Shown: piece after piece, positions 7,476 through 16,000 of the stretch
Layout of the letters: the number at the start of each line of letters is the position of its first letter
Position numbering within the stretch: the first letter of the stretch is position 1
Source: Paraburkholderia sp. LEh10
Lineage (GTDB): Bacteria; Pseudomonadota; Gammaproteobacteria; Burkholderiales; Burkholderiaceae
Length of the DNA stretch: 33,683 bases
Reading direction: 5' to 3'
Assembly: GCF_017814945.1 (NCBI RefSeq)
Contig: NZ_JAGIPX010000079.1
Coordinates: 1-33,683, forward strand
Program-made: the position numbers and the translations under genes
The notes under the pieces: generated by a model
The model's input: the letters and a program-made list of their open reading frames with translations, nothing else
Told to the model about the DNA's origin: nothing
The model's database searches: none

Positions 7476-7650
7476 GACCCTGCACGACGGATACCGCGCA
7501 TGGAAGGGATTTGACTGGGATGTACTGAACCGGCTCTACGAGCGAGGCTTCATCGAAGATCCTGTCAACAAGACGAAGTCCGTGATCCTTACCGAAGAAG
7601 GATTGCGCGAATCCGAGCGGCTCTTTAATGAGCACTTCGTCATTCCGTAG
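7468..7650 (+). pseudogene. DUF6429-family protein, 5' end replaced by IS DNA
   Basis: The C-terminal 60 residues match the small DUF6429 family often found near transposases: CLTLHDGYRAWKGFDWDVLN, then RLYERGFIEDPVNKTKSV and ILTEEGLRESERLF, with stop TAG at 7648. The usual N-terminal helix (about 18 residues) is missing because ISNCY DNA joins at about 7468. The frame is technically open back to an ATG at 7348, but those residues come from IS DNA read out of frame. The function of the family is unknown to me. Confidence 0.7.
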
Positions 7651-7829
7651 ACAACAGGAAATTGATTCAACGAACTTCTAACTCGCGACACTAGTGCTCC
7701 ATGACATCCTCCAGAACCTTTGCAAGTTCGGAGCGGCGCCCCGGCTGAGACTTGGCCACGCCAAGCTATCTTCAGATGCGCGGCCGCCTCCTGCACCCTA
7801 CCCGCCTCGTTTCATAAATCCCGCTCGTT

Positions 7830-8800
7830 CAAGGCTACCGTCGAACAGGATGCCGTCGTTGATGCTGTCATCCGCGGCGGCGACCTGAAAATCAAGGCCT
7901 GCGCCGGGGCGGGCAAGACATCGGCACTCAGGCTGATGGCAAATCGACTCTCTGGCAATCGGGCAGCTACCTCGCCTTCAACCGGGAGATCGCCGAGCAC
8001 GCACGCTCGCGATTTCCGCAGCACGTCAGTGCCCGCACGATGCATTCAGTTGCCTGCGCCTGAGCGTCGCCGTCCCTTCGCGCGCGGCTCGGCCTTCCGC
8101 CCGAGCTACCGCACGATCTGACTGCACGATACGGCCTGGGCGCGCGACACAGCGGTGCCCTCAATGCCATGACCGCGCTCAACGAGCACGAGCGTGCGCT
8201 CCCAGAGTCGTTCCATTTCGGCCCGACGTTTGCCGCGCTTGCAAGTCGCATCCCAGGTCTGCTTGGCGAGCGCGCACCATTCGCGGCCAGGACATGATTG
8301 GCTCCATCGTTGAGGACCCTGCCATCTCATCGCCCGTCGACACGGTCTGGCGCCGGAAGAACGCAACTGCGATCTGGCAACTGGCCGCAGGTACGGACGC
8401 GGGTCACGGGCCAGCGATAAGGACGAGTCCCGCCGAAATCGAAGCGCTTGCCGACGGCGCTGATGTGTTACTGGCCGGCAGGCGCGCGTTCCGGGCGTGG
8501 AAAGACGCGCAGTCCTTCGATCGCAGCGCGGTCGGCCATGACCTGCTACCGGGCGCGCAAATCATCGACGAATGCGGCACGGCGTAGGCGCTGGCACAAC
8601 GTATCACGGCGGAGACCAGCGCTGATTATGTGGTCCCGACCGTGCATCGCGCGAAGAGACTCGAATGGAAGCGCGTGAGGTCGTCAATGATTTCGGTTTC
8701 GAAAAGGTGGATGGACGCCTCACGCTGGACGAGGATGAGATGTGCCTGCGCTATGTGGCAGCGACGCGCGGCACCTTCTTGATAAATCCGCACTGCGTGC
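7830..8800 (+). pseudogene. UvrD/Rep-like ATP-dependent helicase, heavily decayed
   Basis: The start of a superfamily 1 helicase is seen as TVEQDAVVDAVIRGGDLKIK, followed by ACAGAGKTSALRL (Walker A, GAGKT, about 7900-7930). The frame then shifts and continues as SYLAFNREIAEHARSRFPQH in another frame (about 7970-8020). Around 8420-8580 the frame reads ALADGADVLL and AFRAWKDAQSFDR, then a TAG at 8585-8587, probably once a CAG. The C-terminal helicase motif region appears at 8640-8780 as TVHRAK, LEWKRV, VNDFGFEKVDGRLTLDEDEM and YVAATRGT with further frameshifts. The whole is also much shorter than an intact helicase of this type. Confidence 0.75.
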
Positions 8801-9322
8801 CGACTAGCGGCGTTTGCTGGATTCTCGTCGTTGAATGAGCGGAGCAGATTTGGACATTTTCTACTACTGAAAAGACTTCGTATCGGATTTCAACGAAGGC
8901 ATCCCACTGAATGAAACCGCTCTCCGGACGCTTTTATTGATTCGGATTATTGAAGATTTTCACGGTCAATCGCGACCAAATAATTGTCGAGTCCAAAATA
9001 TCTCGGGTGCGCGTCCTTCTTGTTTCTTAGCGGAGACCTGCTGTTCGATTTTTCACAACATTGACGGCCAAAAAAACTGACAGTGTCCGGCATGCTTCTC
9101 GCTTAGCGCGTCGATAACGAACGCGCATGCCATTATAAGGTTGTCAAGCAATGATCCGGTGTTGTTAAAAAACATTTCGCTGATTTAGCGTTAAATGGCG
9201 GACGCATATCTTATTTTTCCCGGTCAAATAGGTGATTCTTGGCTAGATGACCCGATGAGGTTCGGGTTAGTCCTTATCCGCAAGATTCCGGGCTGCAATA
9301 CAAGCGTGAAAACGCATATACT

Positions 9323-9359
9323 TTGACCTGCAGGACATCTGCAAATTATACCGTAAGCG
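9323..9359 (+). promoter_or_regulatory. candidate promoter with a TGCAG dyad in its spacer
   Basis: TTGACC at 9323-9328 and TATACC at 9347-9352, with an 18-bp spacer, resemble a sigma-70 promoter. The spacer contains a perfect inverted repeat TGCAG-GACAT-CTGCA (9329-9343), which could be an operator. Transcription would start at about 9359, just before the 9365-9387 hairpin. Confidence 0.35.
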
Positions 9360-9364
9360 TCAGA

Positions 9365-9387
9365 AATGCCGCAATTATTGCGGCATT
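9365..9387 (+). terminator. perfect 10-bp hairpin, terminator-like
   Basis: AATGCCGCAA, loop TTA, TTGCGGCATT forms a perfect stem and is followed by ATATTGTTG, a weak T-rich tail. The stem is symmetrical, so it could act in either direction. It stands far from any intact gene. Confidence 0.45.
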
Positions 9388-9863
9388 ATATTGTTGCCTG
9401 TGAGCCGACAGTTTAACGGGCGACTCAGGTAATCCTCAGCACATTGCCTATTGCGCATCAAGGCTTGGCGCCCATGTGCTTGCGACGCTTTGAGCCAATC
9501 GCTCGGAAATAACGGTTTTGCAGACGTGGCGCCGAGCATCAAATGCTGAATAGAAGCAAGGATAATCTATCTTTTAGTAGGCCTTTAAAGGGTCGAATTT
9601 AGAACTTGATTGTCTTATCTTGCCGGTTGTCTGGCGTAAGTCTTACAAGGCGCCAGGCGTTTGGGTCGCCGGCATTCTCAATCTTATTCGTCGGCTTTTT
9701 GCCGCACGCATGAGAGACGAGCCATCAGTCATCGACGCTTGGTGAAGGTCGATCGATACGTGTCGCAGTCGAAGGCATGCGGGAAAGTTTCGTCATCCCG
9801 CACTGCAACCTGGTGGTGCAATCCAAGGTTTTGCTCGCTAATAGGACGTTCTCGAGGAGGTAT

Positions 9864-10055
9864 TTGTACGCACACCAATTTGTACTACTAATTGGCGTGT
9901 TGACTGTAGCGGCTCCACAGATCTGGCAAGCTGACTGGCAGAGGAACGCGCACGTGCATATCTGGGGGCGCCGTCCGCCGACAGATATTGACAAGTCACT
10001 TGATCAGCAATGGATGCGGTCACGCGTTCATCAGGTTCACCCTTGTCAGTACTAG
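9864..10055 (+). CDS. possible 63-aa exported/membrane peptide with TTG start
   Basis: A strong GAGGAGG site at 9854-9860 precedes a TTG at 9864, which opens a 63-residue frame beginning MYAHQFVLLIGVLTVAAPQI (with TTG read as Met). It has a hydrophobic segment at about 6-20, then a basic, Trp-containing tail (QADWQRNAHVHIWGRRPP). The frame ends at 10055, 33 bp before the beta-helix gene, so the two could share a transcript. I do not recognise a family. A longer reading from an ATG at 9777 has no ribosome binding site. It is too short to be certain. Confidence 0.3.
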   Translation: MYAHQFVLLIGVLTVAAPQIWQADWQRNAHVHIWGRRPPTDIDKSLDQQWMRSRVHQVHPCQY

Positions 10056-10088
10056 CAATATTCATATCTAACTTTTAGGAACAATGGA

Positions 10089-11300
10089 ATGAGACAAATT
10101 AAGTACTTCTTATTTTTTGTATTCTCTCTCGCTTTCGTACCGTCGGTGTACGCTGGGACCAATCCGTCTACCGTTACCGTCAACGGTGTCACGTGGACGA
10201 AGTGTGCCGACGAGCATGGCACCTGCAGTTTCTCTGGCACGCAAAACGTACTCTATGGCGCATGGCCTCCGAATTCTCCGTCGGCAATGTACGCGGTGAA
10301 CGGCACCTACAGCGGCAGTGTGCCGTGTGACAACAGCGCGATGGCAGACCCCGCATCCGGCTATTTGAAGTCGTGCTATGTCAAGTCGGCCGCCCCCACG
10401 GCTGCGGCGTCTGCCAAGTACACGCCGCCCGCGCTCGTCAACCCGGTCAACCCGATCACCTATGGCGCGAGATGCAATGGCGTAACGGATGACACGGCCG
10501 CGTTCCAGAAGGCAGTCAATGCGGGCGACGTGCTGGTTCCTGCCGGCACGTGCGTGATCAATGGTACGGTCAATGTGCGCGTGAGCAATCGTCACATCCA
10601 GTGTCAGGGGACCATCCTCAAGCGGACCACGGGGTACAACTACAATATGTTCCTGATCGGCAACGGTACGAATGCCTATACGAATGACAGTATCGTCGAG
10701 TGCAATTTCGTGGGTGCAAATACGGTGGCCCCGCAGTACTACGACAATGACACGCGGCATTGGGATATTCCGGTTGAAACGAAGGGTCCTGTCAGCAACT
10801 TCCTCCTGGCTGGCAACAGCTTCAAGCAGTTCTTCGGCCAGTCGATGTTCCAGACCTATGGCTCGCCCAATGGCGGCAGTGGTGACAAGATCATCTACAA
10901 CACGTTTGCAAGCTGCGGCTACTATGGTCCCGTGCTCGTTGCTCACACCAATGGCTACATCGGCCACAACACGGTGACCGATTGCGCGGTCGGTATCGAG
11001 AACGACAACACCAGTCAGGCGACCGGCAACAACGTGATCGAGTACAACACGATCAACGCGGTGTATGGTTATGGCGCACCCCTCATGTCATCGTCGGTGA
11101 TGCTGACGGGCGGTGTTGCGGCTAACGCTGATTACTCAACTAACATCGTGCGCAACAACACGGTGTCGGGCAAGAGCAATGCACAGGGTTTCCGTGGCGC
11201 TAATATCCCGAGCAAAACCATCATCGGCAAGAACTGGGGCGTGAGATCGGCGCAGTACTCGAACAACACCTGCGTGTCGGGATGCTCGGTTACGCCGTAA
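10089..11300 (+). CDS. secreted right-handed beta-helix (pectate lyase-like) protein
   Basis: This 403-aa protein has a signal peptide (YFLFFVFSLAFVPSVYA, cleavage at about residue 22). A small N-terminal module (about 30-97) carries paired cysteines in CADEHGTCSFSGT and CDNSAMADPASGYLKSCYV, a pattern seen in accessory modules of secreted carbohydrate-active proteins. The main domain begins with ITYGARCNGVTDDTAAFQKA (about 118-137), the classic opening of pectate-lyase-3 type beta-helices. Asn-rich coils such as IIYNTF, GYIGHNTV, VIEYNTINAV and IVRNNTVSG follow. A polysaccharide substrate is likely, but I cannot name it or identify catalytic residues. The flanks are non-coding or decayed, so it stands alone. 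Confidence 0.8.
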   Translation: MRQIKYFLFFVFSLAFVPSVYAGTNPSTVTVNGVTWTKCADEHGTCSFSGTQNVLYGAWPPNSPSAMYAVNGTYSGSVPCDNSAMADPASGYLKSCYVKSAAPTAAASAKYTPPALVNPVNPITYGARCNGVTDDTAAFQKAVNAGDVLVPAGTCVINGTVNVRVSNRHIQCQGTILKRTTGYNYNMFLIGNGTNAYTNDSIVECNFVGANTVAPQYYDNDTRHWDIPVETKGPVSNFLLAGNSFKQFFGQSMFQTYGSPNGGSGDKIIYNTFASCGYYGPVLVAHTNGYIGHNTVTDCAVGIENDNTSQATGNNVIEYNTINAVYGYGAPLMSSSVMLTGGVAANADYSTNIVRNNTVSGKSNAQGFRGANIPSKTIIGKNWGVRSAQYSNNTCVSGCSVTP

Positions 11301-11327
11301 TCACACGGCGGGAAGCGAGAGAAGCAT

Positions 11328-11345
11328 GGCCCTCTGTTCTGGGCC
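11328..11345 (+). terminator. weak hairpin after the beta-helix gene
   Basis: GGCCC at 11328-11332 pairs with GGGCC at 11341-11345 and is followed by GTATTGTC. A stronger stem, GGGCACCG with CGGTGCCC (11418-11425 and 11438-11445), lies 70 bp further on but has no T tract. Either might end transcription from 10089-11300. Confidence 0.3.
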
Positions 11346-11463
11346 GTATTGTCGGGTTGTTGCATGCAGACCATGTGACGGCCCGACGCCCCGCTCTGCC
11401 AGGGGCAACGCTTTCGGGGGCACCGTCGTCAGTTGCGCGGTGCCCGTGCCGTAACGCAAGCGC

Positions 11464-12023
11464 ACGATCATGCTGATCGTCTTCCCTATCTTCCAGACAG
11501 TCGGGTTCTATGGCTTTGCAAACTGGGTGCCGACGCTGCTCGTCAAACAGGGCATCACGGTGACATCGAGCCTGCTATATACGACGGTCATCGGTCTTGC
11601 CGCGCCGCTCGGACCGCTGATCGGTTACTGAATCGCAGACCGGTTCGAGCGCAAAGACGTGATCGTTGTCATGGCCGCGCTGAACATCGTCAGCGGCCTT
11701 CTGTTCAGTCAGGCAGCGTCCGCGGCAGCGATCGTGGGACTCGGCGTCTTGCTGACGCTGGCCGGCAACATCATCTCCTTCACATATCACACGTATCAGC
11801 AGGAACGCTATCCAACGGCGATTCGCGCGCTGTCGGGTTCGTGTATTCGTGGAGCCCTCTTTCAGCTGTCTTCAGCTCGTTCGTGATTGCCTTCATGCTC
11901 AAGGACTTCGGCGTTGACAGGGGTATTTGCGTTCATCGCGGGTGCGATGATGCTGGTCATCGTCACGATTGGCCTGATAGGACCGCGAACCCTCGGGCGA
12001 TCACTGGAAAGCATTTCACACTG
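11464..12023 (+). pseudogene. MFS transporter, C-terminal half with stop and frameshifts
   Basis: The conceptual protein runs MLIVFPIFQTVGFYGFANWV, then PTLLVKQGITV, APLGPLIGY, a TGA at 11626-11628 in the place expected for Trp, and IADRFERKDVIVVMAALNIV. A frameshift near 11830 leads to AVGFVYSWSPLSAVFSSFVI. A second near 11920 leads to VFAFIAGAMMLVIVTIGLIG and the stop at 12021. The D-R-F-E-R-K loop and layout are those of sugar/aromatic-acid type MFS permeases. The first six membrane segments are gone. It ends 15 bp before the convergent LysR gene. Confidence 0.8.
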
Positions 12024-12038
12024 AGCGGCGGGTCGTGC

Positions 12039-12944
12039 TCAGGTGCCGCATGCGTGGATCAGAAACTGTTGTAGCGCAGCAGCGGGTCCACTCGGTGGCG
12101 CGGCCTTCGACCAGATCATGCCTGCGTCCATCTGCGGGACGGCGTCGAGAATCGGCCGCGCGTCGATTCGCTTGCCTTCGAGCGACCACGGCCGGAACAC
12201 CATGTCCGACAGCACGGACACGCCGAAACCGTGCGCAACCAGCCCGCGCAACGCTTCCATCGAACCGGTGCGAAACGCGATGTTCGGCGCGATGCCCTTC
12301 TTTTTCCAGTAGCGCATTGTCGACTGTTCGCCCTCGTCGACCGTGATCAGGATGTATGGATGCGCCGCGATGTCTTTCAGCGACGGCGCGTCCACCTGCG
12401 CGAGAGGATGCGACGGCGCGACCCATAGTTGCCGCCGCGAGCGGATCAGCACCTGGCTGCCGAACCGGCTGAGCTTCTCGACATTCGACAGCAGCACCAC
12501 GCCGATCTCAACGTCGCCATCGAGCACCGCCCGTTCGATATCCGGACGCTCCATATCGCGCAGATCGAATTCGATAAGCGGATACGTCGCCCGAAATCGA
12601 GCCAGCAATTCGGGCAGGAAATAACCCAGCACCGTATACGAAGCCGCGATGCGCGCGGTCCCACGCATGTCGTGCGAGCGGAACGGCGGCTTGTGCACGG
12701 CGTCGCGCGCCGCGTCGAGCACGCGCCGCGCGTGGTTGTAGAAATCCTGGCCGTCCGGCGTGAGCGCGACGCCCTGCGGCAGGCGCTCGAAAAGACGCGT
12801 GCCGAGACCGCTTTCGAGCGCGAGCACGGCGTTGGTGATCGCCGATTGCGACACATGCTCGTTGGCCGCCGCCATCGAGAACTGGCCCGTCTGCGCGGCC
12901 GCCACGAAGTACCGCAATTGCCGCAGTGTGAGATCGAATGCCAT
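12039..12944 (-). CDS. LysR-family transcriptional regulator
   Basis: This is a 301-aa LysR-type regulator. The N-terminal winged helix-turn-helix includes LRQLRYFVAAAQTGQFSMAA and AITNAVLALESGLGTRLFER (about residues 7-54). The rest is the substrate-binding-like effector domain (about 90-295). The gene is divergent from the indolepyruvate ferredoxin oxidoreductase gene across 102 bp, the usual layout for a LysR activator and its target. An arylpyruvate or aromatic acid as the inducer is inference. The start at 12944 gives the standard N-terminus, although no strong ribosome binding site precedes it. Confidence 0.92.
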   Translation of the reverse strand: MAFDLTLRQLRYFVAAAQTGQFSMAAANEHVSQSAITNAVLALESGLGTRLFERLPQGVALTPDGQDFYNHARRVLDAARDAVHKPPFRSHDMRGTARIAASYTVLGYFLPELLARFRATYPLIEFDLRDMERPDIERAVLDGDVEIGVVLLSNVEKLSRFGSQVLIRSRRQLWVAPSHPLAQVDAPSLKDIAAHPYILITVDEGEQSTMRYWKKKGIAPNIAFRTGSMEALRGLVAHGFGVSVLSDMVFRPWSLEGKRIDARPILDAVPQMDAGMIWSKAAPPSGPAAALQQFLIHACGT

Positions 12945-12970
12945 CTGATTTTCGAATACCAGAATTGCCT

Positions 12971-13008
12971 ATTTGTGATTTTACGATATCAAATCGGCTT
13001 TCTATACT
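12971..13008 (+). promoter_or_regulatory. promoter and LysR-type dyad for the IOR gene
   Basis: A good -10 TATACT lies at 13003-13008 and a -35 TTTACG at 12980-12985 with a 17-bp spacer. A dyad ATTTG at 12971-12975 with CAAAT at 12990-12994 (imperfect inner symmetry, containing T-N11-A spacing) straddles the -35, consistent with the activation site of a LysR protein. Confidence 0.55.
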
Positions 13009-13046
13009 CGGCTGAAAAATCCCGATTCCCCGGAGACAGCCCTGTC

Positions 13047-16000
13047 ATGAACGCACCCGACCTAGCCGTCGCATCAGATCTGGCGGCCGATACGCCTGCC
13101 GCGCCCGTATCACTGGACGACAAGTACACGCTCGAAAAGGGGCGCGTGTATATCAGCGGCACGCAGGCGCTGGTGCGTCTGCCGATGCTGCAGAAAGCGC
13201 GCGACCGCAAGGCCGGCTTGAATACGGCCGGCTTCATTTCCGGCTATCGGGGTTCACCGCTGGGAGCGCTCGATCAGTCGTTGTGGAAGGCGAAAAAGCA
13301 TCTGCACGCCAACGACATCGTTTTCCAGCCTGGCGTCAATGAAGATCTGGCCGCGACTGCCGTTTGGGGCACACAGCAGATCAATCTGTGGCCGGGTGCG
13401 ACGCGCGACGGCGTATTCGGCATGTGGTACGGCAAAGGACCCGGCGTCGACCGTACGGGCGACGTGTTCAAGCACGCGAACTCCGCCGGCAGCGATGCGC
13501 GCGGCGGCGTGCTCGTGCTGGCGGGCGACGACCATGCGGCGAAGTCGTCGTCGGTTGCGCATCAGTCGGAGCACGCGTTGATCGCGGCGGGCATTCCCGT
13601 GCTCTATCCGGCGAACGTGCAGGAATATCTGGACTACGGGCTGCACGGCTGGGCGATGAGCCGTTACTCCGGGCTATGGGTCGCAATGAAGTGCGTGACG
13701 GACGTGATCGAATCCACGGCGTCGATCGATCTCGATCCGGATCGCGTCGAGATCGTCACGCCGACCGACTACGCGATGCCGGCGGGCGGCCTCAACATCC
13801 GCTGGCCGGATGCGCCGCTCGCGCAGGAAGCTCGGCTGCTCGACGAGAAATGGTATGCGGCGCTCGCGTACGTCCGCGCAAACAGGTTGAACCGCGTCGT
13901 GATCGATTCGCCGACGCCGCGCTTCGGCATTATCACCGCGGGCAAGGCGTATCTCGACGTGCGCCAGGCGCTCAGCGACCTCGGCCTCGACGACGACACG
14001 TGCGCGAAGATCGGTCTGCGTGTGCTCAAGGTGGGCTGTGTATGGCCGCTCGATGCGCAGGACGCGCGCTCATTCGCGACAGGTCTCGAAGAGATTCTCG
14101 TCGTCGAAGAAAAGCGCCAGATTCTCGAATACGCGCTGAAGGAAGAGCTGTACAACTGGCGCGAAGACGTGCGCCCGAAGATCTACGGCAAGTTCAACGA
14201 GCGCGACAACGAAGGCGGCGAATGGTCGGTGCCGCGCGGCGACTGGCTGTTGCCCGCGCATTACGAACTGTCGCCCGCGTTGATCGCGAAGGCGATCGCA
14301 CGACGCCTCGCGCGCGCGGATTTGCCCGCCGACGTGCAGGCACGGATGCTCGCGCGCGTCGCGATCATCGAAGCGAAAGAGCGCGAAGCGGCGAAGCCGC
14401 GCGTGTCCGTCGAACGCAAGCCGTGGTTCTGCTCGGGCTGTCCGCACAACACGTCGACGAACGTGCCGGAAGGCTCGCGCGCGCTGGCGGGCATCGGTTG
14501 CCACTACATGTCGATGTGGATGGATCGCAAGACGGAAACCTTCAGCCAGATGGGCGGCGAAGGCGTCGCGTGGCTCGGGCAGATGCACTTCTCCGGCGAT
14601 AAGCATGTGTTCGTGAATCTCGGCGACGGCACCTACTTCCACTCCGGCCTGCTCGCGATTCGCGCGGCGATTGCGGCAAACGCGAACGTCACCTACAAGA
14701 TTCTGTACAACGATGCCGTCGCGATGACGGGCGGCCAGCCGGTCGACGGCGTGCTGACCGTGCCGCAAATCGCGCATCAGGTCCATGCCGAGGGCGCGAA
14801 GCGCATCGTCATCGTCACCGACGAGCCGCAGAAGTATCACTCGGGCATCGTGTTGCCGGCGGGCGTCGATGTCCATCATCGCGATCAGCTCGACTCCGTT
14901 CAGCGCACGCTGCGCGACATGCCGGGCACAACCGTGCTGATCTACGACCAGACTTGCGCGACGGAGAAGCGCCGGCGGCGCAAACGCGGTGCGTATCCCG
15001 ATCCGGCGCGCCGCGCGTTCATCAACGACGCCGTTTGCGAAGGTTGCGGCGACTGCTCGGTGCAATCGAATTGTCTGTCCGTCGAGCCGCTCGATACGCC
15101 CCTCGGCACGAAGCGCAAGATCAACCAGTCGTCGTGCAACAAGGACTTCTCGTGCGTCAAGGGCTTTTGCCCGAGCTTCGTCACAGCGGAAGGCGCGCAG
15201 CTTCGCAAGCCCAAGGCCGCAGGCAGCGGCGGCAGCGCTGGCAAAGGCGATTTCGATGCGCTGCCGATGCCATCGCTGCCCGCGCTCGCACGGCCATACG
15301 GCATTCTTGTGACGGGCGTCGGCGGCACGGGTGTGGTGACGATTGGCGGCCTGATTGGCATGGCTGCGCATATCGAGCGCAAGGGCGTCACCGTGCTCGA
15401 CATGGCGGGCCTCGCGCAAAAAGGCGGCGCCGTGCTCAGCCACGTGCAGGTCGCGTCCGCGCCGGATGCGCTGCACGCGACGCGCATTGCGACGGGGGAG
15501 GCGCGCCTCGTGATCGGTTGCGATGCGATCGTGTCGGCGTCGAACGATGTGCTGTCTCGCACGCAACGGGGTGTGACGGTTGCCGCGATCAACAGCGGCG
15601 CGACGCCGACCGCCGAATTCGTCAAGAACCCGAAGTGGACTTTCCCGGGCACGCAGACGGAAGCTGGGTTGCGCGACAGTCTCGGCGAAGGATGTGCGTT
15701 CATCGACGCCAATGCGCTCGCGCTGACGCTGCTCGGCGACACGATCTATAGCAATCCGCTGCTGCTTGGCTTTTCATGGCAGAAAGGCTGGCTGCCGCTG
15801 CAACTGCCGAGCCTGCAACGCGCAATCGAACTCAACGGCGTTTCCGTCGAGAAGAATCAGCAGGCGTTCAACTGGGGCCGATATATCGCGCATCATGGAG
15901 AGGCGGCTGTTCAGGCGCTACTCCGCCCCGCTGCCGCGCAGCAGGCGATCGTGATGCAAATGCCCGAATCGCTCGATAAGCTCATCGCAACGCGCGAGGC

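Larger units (their letters stand above)
8840..9863. other. AT-rich non-coding stretch, no gene seen
   Basis: Across about 1 kb no frame gives a recognisable protein, and base composition is clearly more AT-rich than the surrounding genes. It contains a promoter-like pair with a dyad at 9323-9352 and a perfect hairpin at 9365-9387 (listed separately), plus smaller stems such as GCGT-GAAA-ACGC at 9304-9315 and ACCCGA/TCGGGT at 9249-9266. It could hold a small RNA or be horizontally acquired spacer DNA in front of the beta-helix gene. Confidence 0.4.

Noticed and set aside
9777..10055. A 92-codon frame from the ATG at 9777
   Set aside because: No ribosome binding site precedes that ATG; the TTG at 9864 with GAGGAGG is the better start, so only the shorter form is listed.
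12429..13046. Upstream extension of the IOR reading frame by over 200 codons
   Set aside because: This part is antisense to the LysR gene and non-conserved in style; the ATG at 13047 has a ribosome binding site and a promoter directly upstream.
14070..15566. A 498-codon minus-strand frame inside the IOR gene
   Set aside because: It is a shadow of IOR; the sense strand has clear TPP and iron-sulfur motifs, while this product is Arg/His/Ala-rich without motifs.
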